This document shows positions 22,201-32,905 of a stretch of DNA of 64,000 bases, in pieces. A program made the position numbers and the translations under genes. The stretch's first letter is position 1. Each line of letters opens with the position of its first letter. Below the pieces are notes generated by a model. That model had not been told where the DNA came from and did not search any database. It saw only the letters and a program-made list of their open reading frames with translations. The stretch is from Bos javanicus (lineage: Eukaryota; Chordata; Mammalia; Artiodactyla; Bovidae). The stretch covers positions 35,753,925-35,817,924 of the forward strand of contig NC_083885.1 in assembly GCF_032452875.1 (NCBI RefSeq), read 5' to 3'.

Positions 22201-25200
22201 CTGGGGTCCCCAGATGAGTTGCCCTCGGGAATCTGTAGCAGGATTTAGCAGCTGGGCTCTGACCTTTAGTAAGGTCTGAGGACCTTGGTAGTCTGGCTGG
22301 TGCCAGCTTCTCTCAACCTTTTTTGTTCATAGTCCCCTTCCACAAGCTTGTCCCAGAGTGCCTTCTTTGGATTTAGCTTTGACTGGTTAAGTGGCCATGT
22401 GCACTGTCCTGTTTCTTGATCCTTCTTTCAGAGTATAAGACCCTGTCAATGAAGCCGTAGCTGGCCTCTGTACCCTGACACCGAATTAAATCTTGGAGAC
22501 CGAAGTTTGGGTGAAGTAGAAAAGAATAGCTTTATTGCTTTGCCAGGCAAAGGGGGCCACAGTGGGCTCATGCCCTCAAAACTGTGTGTCCCAACTTGGA
22601 GAGGGTGATAAGTTTTATAGTTAAGATTCAAAGAGAGTGTAATCAGCTTGTGAACATTCTTCTAGATATTCTTCTGATGGGTTGGTGGTGAGATAAGGAG
22701 GATCATCAACCTTCTGGTTCCAGCCAGTCTGTGGGCATCTACATGCTTGTGGACAGCATCAGTTCAGTTTAGTTCCATTGCTCAGCCGTGTCTGACTCTT
22801 TGGGACCCCATGGACTGCAGCACCTAGGCTTCCCTGTCCGTCACCAACTCCCGGAGCTTGCTCAAACTCATGTCCATGGAGTCTGTGATGACATCCAACT
22901 ATCTCATCCTTTGTCATCCCCTTCTCCTCCTGCCCTCAATCTTGCCCAGCATCAGAGTCTTTTCCAATGAGTCAGTTCTTTCCATCAGGTGGCCAAAGTA
23001 CTGGAGTTTCAGCTTCAGCATCAGTCATTCCAATGAATATTCAGGACTGATTTCCTTTAGGGTGGACTGGTTGGATTTCCTTGCAGTCCAAGGGAATCTC
23101 AAGAGTCTTCTCCAATGCCACAGTTCAAAAGCATCAATTCTTCTGTGCTCAGCTTTCTTTATAGTGCAACTCTCACATCCATACATGACTATTGGGAAAA
23201 CTATAGCTTTGACTAGACGGACCTTTTTTTTTTTTTTTTAAGAGAAGTCTCTGCCTTTCTTGGAGAAGGCAATGGCAACCCACTCCAGTACTCTTGCCTG
23301 GAAAATCCCATAGACGGAGGCGCCTGGTAGGCTGCACTCCATGGGGTCGCTAGGAGTCGGACACGACTGAGCGATTTCACTTTGACTTTTCACTTTCGTG
23401 CATTGGAGAAGGAAATGGCAACCCACTACAGTGTTCTTGCCTGGAAAGTCCCAGGGATGGGGGTGCCTGGTGGGCTGCCGTCTCTGGGGCTGCACAGAGT
23501 CGGACACGACTGAAACGACTTAGCAGCAGCAGCAGCTGTTGTTTTTATTGGCCAGCAGGTTACTTTACTTGAGGGAGATGAAGTGGGAGGAATGGGTAGC
23601 CCCGATACCAGGCTGGCCGTGCTTCACGGGCTTGTAGGTGATGGAAAACTCTCCTAGGTAGTGGCTGATCATCTCAGGCTTGATTTCCACCTGGTTGAAG
23701 GTCTTGCAGTTGTAGACGCCCACCATTTCGGGCAGGATGATTATGTGGCAGGTGTGTCTTCACCACCTGGAGGTTCTCCATGGGCGGCGCATCTTTCTTG
23801 GCCTTGAGTAGCCGATTCAGCAGCAGTGCTGCTTCCTCCGCTTACCTCGGTTTAGCTCCCGCTGCTGGCACATACTGTATAGCTGCATCAGCTGCTCATA
23901 GGCCATGTCCAGCAGCTGGTTGAGGTCCACGCCACCGCAGTAGGTGAACTGGCAGAACCTCCGCTTCCTCTTCTGTTCCACTTCCATCATCTTGTCGGTT
24001 CTTCAGAAAGACTGGACGGACCTTTGTTGGCAGAGTAATGTCTCTGCTTTTGAATATGCTGTCTAGGTTGGTCCTAACTTTTCTTCCAAGGAGCAAGTGT
24101 TTTTTAATTTCATGGCTGCAGTCACCATCTGCAGTGATTTTGGAACCCAAGAAAAGAAAGTCTGTCACTGTTTCCATTGTTTCCCTATCTATCTGCCATG
24201 AGGTGATGGGACCGGATGCCATGATCTTAGTTTTCTGAATGTTCAGAGTTAAGCCAGCTTTTTCACTCTCCTCTTTCACTTTCATCAAGAGGCTTTTTAG
24301 TTCCTCTTCACTTTCTGCCATAAGGGTGGTGTCATCTGCGTATCTGAGGTTATTGATATTTCTCCCAGTAATCTTAATTCAACTTGTGCTTCTAGTCTTT
24401 CTCATTCTATTATTTTCCTCTATTTCTTTGCATTGATCACTGAGGAAGGCTTTCTTATCTCTCCTTGCTATTCTTTGGAACTCTGCAGTCAGATGGGTCG
24501 GAGAAGGCAATGGCAACCCACTCCAGTACTTTTGCCTGGAAAATCCCATGGATGGAGGAGCCTGGTAGGCTGCAGTCCATGGGATCGCTAAGAGTCGGGC
24601 ACAACTGAGCGACTTCACTTTCACTTTTCACTTTCATGCATTGGAGAAGGAAATGGCAACCCATTCCAGTGTTCTTGCCTGGAGAATCCCAGGGATGGCG
24701 GAGCCTTTGTGGGCTGCCGTCTCTGGGGTTGCACAGAGTCGAACACAACTGAAGCGACTTAGCAGTAGCAGCAACAGCAGTCGGATGGGTATATCTTTCC
24801 TTTTTTTTTTTTTTTTTAACCTTTCAAGTCTTTTCCTTTCTCAGCCTTTTGTAAGGCCTCCTCAGACAACCATTTTGCCTTTTTGCATTTCTTTTTCTTG
24901 GAGGTGCTCTTGATCACTGCCTCCTATACAATGTCACTAACCTCTGTCCATAGTTCTTCAGGCACTCTAACAGATCTAATCCCTTGAATGTGCTTGTCAC
25001 TTCTGCTGTGGGCAGCATACCATCCATACCATGTTAACTTCTACCTGGAGGGGGTTTTGAAATCTGAAAAATAGCTCAAAGCTATATTGTGTGTGCGCCT
25101 TGCCCCAAGGCTGCACGGTTGTCTTCTGACTAACTTTTCTCCCAGGTCTCCCATCCCCTCCCTTTGCTAATTAACTACTGCTTGAATCTGCCCCTGGGAA

Positions 25201-28200
25201 CTCGGGGAGGTCATGAGGCGGAAAGAAGCCTATTTCCCATAACCAAAGAAATGGTGGACACAGAAAGGCTTTTGTGTCCAGGAGCCCCACAGGGCCCTGC
25301 TGAGTGTCACCTGCTCTGCAGCCTGGGACAGCTGTGGGGAGAAGGCCGCTGGGTATCCAGCCAGGCCCAGGGCCTCATTCATGCTCTGTGTCCCCCCGCA
25401 GTGCCCGGTGACATGGGCAACCAGCTGGAGGCAAAGCTGGACAAGCCGTCCGTCGTGCACTACGTCTGCTCCAAGAGGACGGATCACTACTTCACACTGT
25501 GGCTGAACCTGGAGCTGCTGCTGCCCGTCATCATTGACTGTTGGATCGACAATGTCCGGTGAGGGCTGGGGCACAGCAGGGTGCTGCTCCCTGACCTAGT
25601 CCAGAGAGGCCTCCAGAGCCTGTTTCTAGCTCATCTGTGCCTCAAGGGACCTCCAGGTCACTGACCTTTCTCCCTTCCCCAATCTGGTATGCACTGCCTC
25701 TGTGCCCTCCCAGCCAGAACTTTCTCTCCTTCCCTTCTCCAGTGCTTCTTGCCCTGTTTGTGGTTTCTAGGCCCCAGTTGCTATTCACAGCCTTGCTTCG
25801 CCCCCCCACCCCAACCCCTTCCCTTGCCTCTGCCTTGGTCACGCCTGCTTTTCCAGCTGCTTGTTTTTCCTGGGATTCCTTTCCACTTGCTCTTTCACTC
25901 TGGAATCTCTCTCTCCACCCTTTGCCTGATCAACTCTCTCCCATTCACTCTTTAAAACCCAAGCCTGGGACTTCCCTGGTGGTCCAGTAGTTAAGACTCT
26001 GTACTTCCAGTGCAGGGGGCTCAGGTTCGATCTGTGGTCAGAGAACTAGATTTCACATGCCACGTGGTGCAGCCAAACAAACAAATCTCCACCATCCCTC
26101 TCCCCGAGACTGATTCCTTTGTGAAGTCTCCCTGCCACCCCTCAGAGCTCTTAATCTCTCTTTCTGCCTCTTCTAACTTGCATTCCTGGCCTGCCAAACA
26201 TAGTTTTCTAGGATGTTTCTCCCATTATAAGGTAGTCACTGATGAGAATTACTCATTATTGAACATAGACACTATATATTTTACGTATTTTCTTCTTTCT
26301 TTCTTTTTTTCTGGTCGCATTGTGTGGCTTGTGTGATCTCATTTCCCCAATCATGGATTGAACCCGGACCCCAGCTGTAAAAGTGCTAAGTCCTAGCTGC
26401 TAGACCACCAGGGAACACCTCCCCCACTTTTTTTCATTGAGTCTTACAGCAACCCTATGAAATAATGCTGTAACTTGTGTTACAGATGAGGAAATCTGGA
26501 AGCTCAAAATGGTTACAAAATTGTTTGGGGTTACTCAGCTAATAAATGGCAAACTGGAATTCAACCCAGAGTTGTGTCTCTCTGAGCTCAGGGTTCCTGA
26601 GCATATTCTGAGCACACTGAGCTCCCTGAAGGCAGGGACTATGTCTCTTTTATCTTTAAAGCTGTAGAACCTGAAACATAATTGGTGTTCAGTAAGTATT
26701 TGAACCGAATGGAATCTTACAAATTAAAATGTTTTCCTCGGAGGCACACTGCCTGGTTCCAGCCAGTTCTCTGGGTGTCCTGCCTTTCCCTGTTGTTTAT
26801 TTCACCAGCTTTCTTGACTCTTTCCTCCTCCTTGTGTGATCAGGGCTATTTCTAGGATGTTGATCTGCATTTCTATTTTTGTGGTGGAGACGTAATGGTT
26901 TCAGGTAATGCCAGCGGGAGGGGCAGACTCACCCTGAGAGGGGCTTGTCTACCTTTCTTGGGCCCCTGACCTGTTGGGACTTGCATCCAGACCAGAGTGC
27001 TTTGGCCTTCTAGAACTTTGTTGAGTGGCCATTGGGATGATCTCCAGATCACCCTGGAGAGAGTGGGTCCCAGGACTTTTATTTGGGCCAGTGTTGGGTA
27101 CTTATCAGCTTTCTGTGGCTGATCCCTAAGGGTGGGTGGGACTCAGGACCTCTGGGGACTGCAGGTCTAACCTGTGTTTCCTCGGGCACCTTTGCCTCCT
27201 TATTATCAGGGGACGCTAGAGCAGAGGTCCTGACCTGGCACAAGGCTCTCCTCCTGTCTCCTACCACCCTGGCCCCATCATTTCTCCAGGCCTTGCCCAC
27301 CAGCTCACACAGCAGCCACTGGTGCTCAGGGTTTCTCTGTCAGGTTTCTTTGTGTGTTGCATTCATCATCTGCTTTGCCCTGGGTCATGTTAGGGTGGAT
27401 GGTGGGAACTGAATCCATGGAGAGGAAGTGGTGGGAGCCTGCAAAGTTAGGCTGCTCGAGTTTTGGGGTAAAGTGTGATGTTCATTGCAGAGCCAGGCCT
27501 GGCAGCCAGGTCTCTCTCCCCACAAGATCTAAAATGTGCCTTCTCATGTGGGTGACATTGAGGAGAAGGGAATATTGCTCGATGGGTTCTGGAGCCAGTC
27601 TCTGGAGTGAGCCTTGATGGGGTCCTCATTTAGATGGGCTCACTCAGATCTGTGGGCTTCCCTGGTGGCTCAGTGGTAAAGAATCTGCCTGCCAATGCAG
27701 GAGACGCAGGTTCGATCCCTGGGTCAAGAAGATCCTCTGGAGAAGGAAATGGCAACCTACTCCAGTATTCTTGCCTGAAAAATTCCATGGACAGAGGAGC
27801 ATGGCAGGCTACAGTCTATGGGGCTGCAAAAGAGTCAGACATGATTTAGCAACTAAACAACAACAACAACTTGGATCTATGCTTTACAAACTTGCTTTGT
27901 TACTTTTTGGTCTCTATACATCTGACCAGACTTGAGGATGGGAAGGGAATATGGCTCAGGGCCCAGGACAGTATTGGGACATGTCAACTTTGGTGTTGCC
28001 TCTGGGTCACTGGCTCAGTATCCCTTCCTGGCAGGCTGATCTACAATCAAACGTCCCACACCACCCAGTTTCCCGAAGGTGTGGATGTGCGTGTCCCTGG
28101 CTTTGGGGACACCTTCTCAATGGAGTTCCTGGACCCCAGCAAAAGCAGCGTGGGTATGTAGCCCTTCCTCATGCCCCCTAGGGAATGGAGATGGAGGTTC

Positions 28201-31200
28201 TGAGGGATTCCTAGAGTGGGAGGAACCCTGCTAGTTTGAAGAGGTGGCTTGTGAACCATCTCTGATCCATGTGGGCACAGAGCAGTAGAGCGCTCTCCTG
28301 GGGATCTCCTGGCTGTAGATGTCACAATCTCCTTGGTAGGCGTGGTATAGCTGGCTGATAGCGGCTGTACTCTGTCTAAACCTAAGCATTTCTGTCTATA
28401 GGTTCCTATTTACATACCATGGTGGAAAGCCTTGTGAGCTGGGGCTACGAACGAGGCAAGGATGTCCGGGGGGCCCCCTACGACTGGCGCCGAGCTCCAA
28501 GTAAGTGGCTGCTCTGGTTTCCTCCCAGAGGCCATGGGAGGTGGGAAGGAGGAGATCACAGCCACCACAGGCCCTGGGCCTTCCCCTACGCCCGAGGTTC
28601 TGGCATCCAGCCCAGCCGTCACTGCTCCCATCCCTGGTCACCCTGTCTGTCTTTCCCCCACCCTCAGCCCAAGATTTCTGGGCCTCTGAGCCCTGGGAAT
28701 AGCAAATGAGGCAGAGGAAGGGGAAAGGAGCTCCTCTGTTTGCTCCCTTTGTGGAAATTGAGGGGAAACCAGACCCCTCCCCTTGGAATTTTCACACTCT
28801 CCCCACCCGTGTAGTCCTGGGTCTGGCCTGAGACATGGTTCATGGTTCAGGCTCAAGGACCCTTCCTGCCTAACCCCCGCCTGGCTTTGGCCTGCAGATG
28901 AAAACGGGCCCTACTTCCTGGCCCTCCGCAAGATGATTGAGGAGATGTACCAGCTGTACGGGGGCCCTGTGGTGCTGGTGGCCCACAGTATGGGCAACAT
29001 GTACATGCTCTACTTTCTGCAGCATCAGCCACAGGACTGGAAGGACAAGTACATCCGTGCTTTCGTAGCACTGGGTCCGCCCTGGGGGGGCGTGCCCAAG
29101 ACCCTGCGTGTCCTGGCCTCAGGTAAGATCCCACCTGGCCCAGCGTCAGGAGGGCTGGTGCTGGGGGTGACACAGTCTCTTTCCCTCTCTCGTGTCTTCC
29201 TGGGCCACCCTCATGTCTCTTCTCTTGGGTCCAGAGCCTTCCCTCTCCAGAGTGGTATTCTTTTCCAGACATCTCTTTCTAAAAGAGAATATAACACTAC
29301 TTCTAAATTCACCTCTCTAGTCGATGACCTTTGTTATCTGTGTAAGTTGCTTGCAGCATGTACATAGAGGGACATAACTGTTGGTCATATAGGGCACACA
29401 TGTACACACACACACACACACACACACACTGAGTGGGCCTGGCTGGTCTAACTTGGTTTGATCCAGAATTTTCTGGAGGAGGGACTTCCCTGCTGGTCCA
29501 GTGGTTAAGACTGTGCTTCCACTGCAGGGGGTGCAGGTTCAATCCCTGTCAGGAAACTAAGATGTCACTGCCAAACAATAAAAAATTAAAAAAAAAAAGT
29601 TCTCTGCAGGAGACTTCTCCCTCTCTTTGACCCCCCCTCCTCATTTCTTCATCCCCACCTTCACCCCAGAGAAGAAAGGCTGGGCTTCGGCTTCCTGTTT
29701 ATGAGTTACACCTCCCTCTGCAGCCGCAGGCAGCCTCTGTGGGCAACACAAAGAGGAAGCAGGTGCAGATTTATCCGGGCCCACTTGCTTGGCAGTTGGG
29801 AAAACCACCTCCTTCCCTGTTCCTTTCCAATCCACCTGCCTTTTCACAACTGTTAGAACCTGGCAGCTGGAGCCAGAGGGCTTTCCTCCCTCTGCTAGGA
29901 CTGGATGTGAGCCCCGTGGCCCCTGACTGTGGGAGCTGTGAGCCAGGGGCTGGGCCAAGCATCTGATGAGCGTTCTTCCTCAAGTGACCAGCACTGCCTG
30001 ACCTGCCTGTTGGTCACGTGATCACTGTGATCAGGCTTCTGTCCGTAGTGACCCTGAATTAGTTGGACAGTGGATCCAGTTATAGTAAGGACTCATCACA
30101 CTGTCTACTCTGTCCAGCCTGGACCTGAAAGGACAGATGTGGGCATCCTCTGAGTTTGAGACAAGTTGCTATAGGGGAATTAAGAGCTGGCCCTTTCAGA
30201 GCTTCCCCATGAGCCCCCTTAGAGCTTTGCTTCAGACTCTGGGAAACTGCTGTCAGGCCTTGGCAGTCTGGGAGTGGGGGTGGGGCAGGAAGGGTGGCAG
30301 TCATGGACCCATAGCTAGGGATTCCCTTTCCTGAGGGGTCCTGGAACCAGGCCCTGTCAGGCAGAACTGAAGGTCTGCAGTCAGAAAGGGGGTGATGGGT
30401 GGCCCTGGATTCTGAGTAGGACACGGGGTTCATGTTTCCTGCTTCTCCTCTGGAGATCTCACTGGCTGGTGATGTGTTTGTGTTGTTGTCATTTCTCTGT
30501 CCACGGCCTCCCCTCCTGCCCTGTCTCCTGCAGGCCCGGGTGCCCACATGCCAGGTAGATGGATGGGATGAGACCAGGGCTGGCTTGGCTGTAGGTCTGA
30601 GCATAGGAAGGGAAAAAGGTTTATAAAGCTCCATGTAATAAAAGATTCAGAAGAATGGGTCTCTGGGTTGCCAACCTGCTGATTCACCTTCGACAGGCTC
30701 AGTGCATACCGGCCAGGTGATAAGTACTCTGAGGAAGGTATTGTTTTTAACCACAAATCACCCCATGGGTGTGTGCTCTTGAACCCTTAGTGACAAAATG
30801 CAGAAGGAAAGGAACGAGTCTTGGTCGTGTGCTTCCCAGGTGGAGCAAAAATACAGGGAAATAGGGGAGCTGTCAATGATGTTCACAGTGTGGCAATGGT
30901 GGAGTGCTGGCTGGGCGCTGGCTGGGGGCTGGCAGGGGGCCTGGCAGTTAGCACGCTGCCCAGCTAGTTGGCATTCCTTAGCAAAGACTGACCTAACCCC
31001 ACAGGAGACAACAACCGGATCCCGGTCATCAGGTCCCTGAAGATCCGGGCACAGCAGCGGTCTGCCGTCTCCACCACTTGGCTGCTGCCCTACAGCTATA
31101 CCTGGTCACCGCAGAAAGTCTTCGTGCGCACACCTAAGGCCAACTACACGCTGCAGGACTACCGCCAGTTCTTCCAGGACATCGGCTTCAAAGACGGCTG

Positions 31201-31516
31201 GTCCATGCGGCAGGACACAGAGGGGCTGGTTGAGGCCACAGCGCCGCCTGGCGTGCGACTGCACTGCCTCTATGGCACGGGGGTCCCCACGCCAGAGTCC
31301 TTTGACTATGAGAGCTTCCCAGACCGTGACCCAAAAATCCACTATGGCACCGGTGATGGCACTGTGAACTTGCAGAGTGCCCTGCACTGCCATACCTGGC
31401 GTGGCCTCCAGAAGCAAGAAGTGTCATTGCAGGCGCTTCCAGGCAATGAGCACATCGCTATGCTGGCCAACACCACTACCCTGGCCTACCTGAAACGTGT
31501 GCTTCTTGGACCCTGA
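19224..31516 (+). CDS. PLA2G15: PLA2G15, lysosomal phospholipase A2 group XV (six exons)
   Basis: The coding exons are 19224-19335, 25402-25558, 28035-28153, 28402-28500, 28898-29122 and 31005-31516. All introns are GT/AG with matching phase, giving 407 codons plus TGA. Residues 1-29 form a signal peptide (hydrophobic LLFLLML core). The mature enzyme is an LCAT-like alpha/beta hydrolase. The nucleophile sits in AHSMG (Ser193), with Asp355 in GDGTVN and His387 in GNEH completing the triad. Cys60 and Cys84 fit the conserved disulfide. The enzyme acts in acidic lysosomes on phosphatidylcholine and phosphatidylethanolamine, and it can transfer the acyl group to ceramide. It is the phospholipase inhibited in drug-induced phospholipidosis. 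N-glycosylation sequons remain at Asn94, Asn284 and Asn393. The human site in the YNYTW segment is Ser268 here. Confidence 0.97.
19336..21552 (+). other. PLA2G15: PLA2G15 intron 1, 5' part
   Basis: This is unique-looking intronic sequence with CpG-island shore at its left edge. No exon or ruminant repeat was recognised before the BovA2/LTR cluster that begins near 21553. Confidence 0.5.
21565..21839 (+). repeat. BovA2 SINE with 12-base target-site duplication
   Basis: This dimeric BovA2 starts ggagaaggcaatgg and ends in an (AGC)n tail. The 12 bases atgctgcccaca occur immediately before it (21553-21564) and again immediately after the tail (21840-21851). The element therefore inserted into the LTR-like sequence described next. 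Confidence 0.9.
21841..22062 (+). mobile_element. Endogenous retrovirus LTR fragment (class I-like), 3'-truncated
   Basis: The sequence matches, in inverse orientation, the LTR at 22466-22746. It has a TATAAAA box at 21968-21974, followed by the shared block ending 'ttgcctggcaaagcag'. Here it stops just before the poly(A) hexamer found in the other copy. There are no viral genes. The class I assignment rests on the spacing of the TATA box, AATAAA and pyrimidine-rich U5, and is an inference. Confidence 0.6.
22063..22465. other. Spacer between inverted LTR copies
   Basis: About 400 bases of intronic sequence separate the two LTR copies. No coding potential or repeat was recognised in it. Confidence 0.4.
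22466..22746 (-). mobile_element. Solo endogenous retrovirus LTR (class I-like)
   Basis: The minus strand starts TGCTGTCCACAAGC at about 22746. It has a TATAAAACT box at about 22611-22619, AATAAA at 22531-22536, then a pyrimidine-rich U5-like stretch that ends near GGTACAGAGGCCA. This order is that of a retroviral LTR. No internal gag, pol or env sequence lies on either side, so it is a solo LTR or a remnant. Exact edges need alignment to a bovine LTR library. Confidence 0.65.
22755..23260 (-). mobile_element. BovB LINE 3' fragment
   Basis: This is the antisense BovB 3' end. The plus strand shows 'cagccgtgtctgactctt', the 'ggactgcagcac' block, and then the C-terminal coding block. It is interrupted by a T-run at about 23226-23239. 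It may be the left part of the BovB that resumes at 24013, split by the RPS15 retrocopy, or a separate copy. Confidence 0.85.
23264..23537 (+). repeat. BovA2 SINE
   Basis: This is a dimeric BovA2 running from 'ggagaaggcaatggcaaccc' to an (AGC)n tail. It abuts the 3' end of the RPS15 retropseudogene, so it probably landed in or next to its poly(A) tail. Confidence 0.88.
23538..24009 (-). pseudogene. RPS15 processed pseudogene
   Basis: The minus strand reads as an intronless copy of ribosomal protein S15 mRNA. The start lies at 23990 (M-x-EVEQK), followed by recognisable blocks such as FNQVEIKPEM and KPVKHG. The stop lies at 23565-23567 and an AATAAA at 23544-23549. It is dead: there is a one-base loss in the KQHSLLK block with a premature TGA, a small deletion near LRDMII, and a 12-base loss in the EMVGSMVG region. 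No introns and a nearby poly(A)/T tract indicate LINE-mediated retroposition. Similar bases 'gact(a/g)gacggacctt' at about 23213 and 24011 may be the target-site duplication. Confidence 0.9.
24010..25018 (-). mobile_element. BovB LINE copy, internally deleted and SINE-interrupted
   Basis: Positions 24010-24395 carry the reverse-transcriptase part with the YADD motif on the minus strand. Positions 24396-24495 and 24780-25018 match more upstream BovB coding sequence (minus-strand reading through KAFLSDQCKEIEENN). The block between the two has been lost. A BovA2 at 24500-24778 splits the upstream part. Confidence 0.85.
24500..24778 (+). repeat. BovA2 SINE inserted in BovB
   Basis: This is a dimeric BovA2 ending in an AGC-rich tail. 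The flanks 'agtcagatgggt' (left) and 'agtcggatgggt' (right) form a near-perfect target-site duplication that reconnects the BovB frame. Confidence 0.88.
25968..26086 (+). repeat. CHR-type tRNA-derived SINE
   Basis: The sequence 'gggacttccctggtggtcca' is followed by a B-box-like 'ggttcgatctgtggtc' and an A-rich (CAAA)n end. It lies in PLA2G15 intron 2. Confidence 0.85.
26303..26420 (-). repeat. CHR-type tRNA-derived SINE
   Basis: The T-run at the left and 'gaccaccagggaacacc' at the right place it on the minus strand. It is fairly diverged. Confidence 0.75.
26437..26720 (+). repeat. MIR and L2-like remnants
   Basis: A MIR-like block ('acagatgaggaaatctgg' … 'actcagctaataaatggc') is followed by an L2-3'-end-like block ('ctccctgaaggcagggac' … 'gttcagtaagtatttgaa'). 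Both are old mammalian repeats. Confidence 0.6.
27654..27870 (+). repeat. Bov-tA SINE
   Basis: A tRNA-related head ('cttccctggtggctcagtgg' with 'ggttcgatccctgggtc') is joined to a BovA monomer and ends in (AAC)n. It lies in PLA2G15 intron 2. Confidence 0.9.
29404..29429 (+). repeat. (CA)n microsatellite
   Basis: This is an uninterrupted CA run of about 13 units in PLA2G15 intron 5, and could be length-polymorphic. Confidence 0.9.
29481..29599 (+). repeat. CHR-type tRNA-derived SINE
   Basis: It begins gggacttccctgctggtcca and ends in an A-rich tail (aaaaaattaaaaaaaaaaag). Confidence 0.85.
30013..30023 (+). promoter_or_regulatory. CLEAR-like E-box in PLA2G15 intron 5
   Basis: The sequence GTCACGTGATC matches nine of ten positions of the TFEB/TFE3 CLEAR consensus GTCACGTGAC. 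The gene encodes a lysosomal enzyme, but the site is deep in an intron rather than at the promoter, so function is speculative. Confidence 0.25.
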
Positions 31517-32900
31517 TGCCCGTGACGGACAGGGCCATGGGGTGACCCAGCCGCCGCTGCTGATTCTGGCTTCTTCTACCATGGCCCACAAGTTTAGCGG
31601 TTTGTGACTGATCATCTAAACTCCTTGATCTTGGGTTGTGAAATGGGGAAATGGTGTTTTTTTATCCTTCCTCTCTGGAATCAAGGAAGACATAGTCTGG
31701 ACTTACTTGAGGGACCCTTGATGGCAAGAGTGCTACTGCTGGTGGAACTGTGACCTCAGGATAGCTCCATAGGGGGACTGACTGGCACCTGGCCCCACTC
31801 GCTAGTGCTGGGACCGTGTGTTCTTCCTACCCCCGTGGCCTTTTCACACTCGCCCACCAGGCCCTGGCTCCTCAGCCTTCTGATGAGGGATCTTACTGGC
31901 CTGTGGTCCCTAGGATGGGCTCCATGTCCCTAGGGTGCACCTTCTCACACACTGGCCACAGGTTGGCCTGCTACTAGCCATGAGTGGCTGGAGCTGCTGG
32001 ATTGCCTGTGGCCTAACTGCTTGCTCACTCCAACTGTGGCTTTCTGGGAGCTGCCCAGTTCCCCCTGCAGGCAGGGGTGGGTTGTTGTCTTCTCCATGTG
32101 TTCCCAGTGTTCCCTGAGTGTTCCCAGGGCCTGGGGCATTAACTCCTACCTCTCTTACCTCTAAGAATAGCCTAGCTTAGGGCTGGGGACTGGGTCCCAG
32201 GAGCCCTGATCTCCATGGTTGGGCTGTGCACACAGTATTGATGCTATCTCCCTTCACCCTGGGGCTGTGGGTCAAGGATGAGAGCGGGCCTGGTGCCTTG
32301 CCCTTTAGGTACTCACGAAGAAACAGAACTCAAGGAAACAGCCAAGGCCAATCAGAGCCGCCCAGAGCTGCCCTCTTGCTAACCTGCCACATAGCTAGCT
32401 GCCCTGCCCTAGGGTCTCTGTAGCACCCACATAGGCTGGCACAGGACTGAGAGGAGGTGGGACTCTTGCCCATTCTGCCCAGCACCTATCTCCAGCAGGT
32501 AGCTCAGTGGTGTTTAGTCAGCAGGGACGAGCCCAGAAACTTGAGTGGGCCCCTGAGAGAGCCAGGTGCCTTGAGGGACCCCTGGGGGTTTTCTTCCTGC
32601 TCCAGAGGCACTGCATGACTCTCCCTGTGACAGGAGGGATGGAGGATCAGGATCTGCCTTGGTGGTCTCCAAGTGGGTGACGGCCAAGACTTTGGTCTGG
32701 CCTCTAGGGTGGGGCCCTAAAGCCACAGTCAGGCTGGACTGTGCTTCGCTCCTACAAGGTTTCTGTGAAGTGGGATTTTCTCTGTCACATTCATACCCAG
32801 CATCAGTTTTTCCCTTTGTTCCTGAGTGGGGGGCCCCATATGGGAGTCTGAGCAGGCTGTACCTCGATTCTGGCAATAAAAGTATTCTGGATGCTGTAAA
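31517..32900 (+). other. PLA2G15: PLA2G15 3' untranslated region
   Basis: About 1.4 kb lies between the stop and AATAAA at 32875-32880. No repeat or second open frame of note was seen. Cleavage is expected near 32895-32905. Confidence 0.75.
32875..32880 (+). terminator. PLA2G15: PLA2G15 poly(A) signal
   Basis: A canonical AATAAA in the context ggcAATAAAagt is followed within 30 bases by T/G-containing sequence. Confidence 0.8.
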
Positions 32901-32905
32901 ATGCC

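Noticed and set aside
23538..24009. Functional RPS15 gene
   Set aside because: It is intronless and carries a frameshift, a premature stop and deletions inside retroelement debris. It is a processed pseudogene.
28783..29367. 194-codon plus-strand frame treated as a separate gene
   Set aside because: It is PLA2G15 exon 5 (28898-29122) extended into both flanking introns. Splice sites define the true exon.
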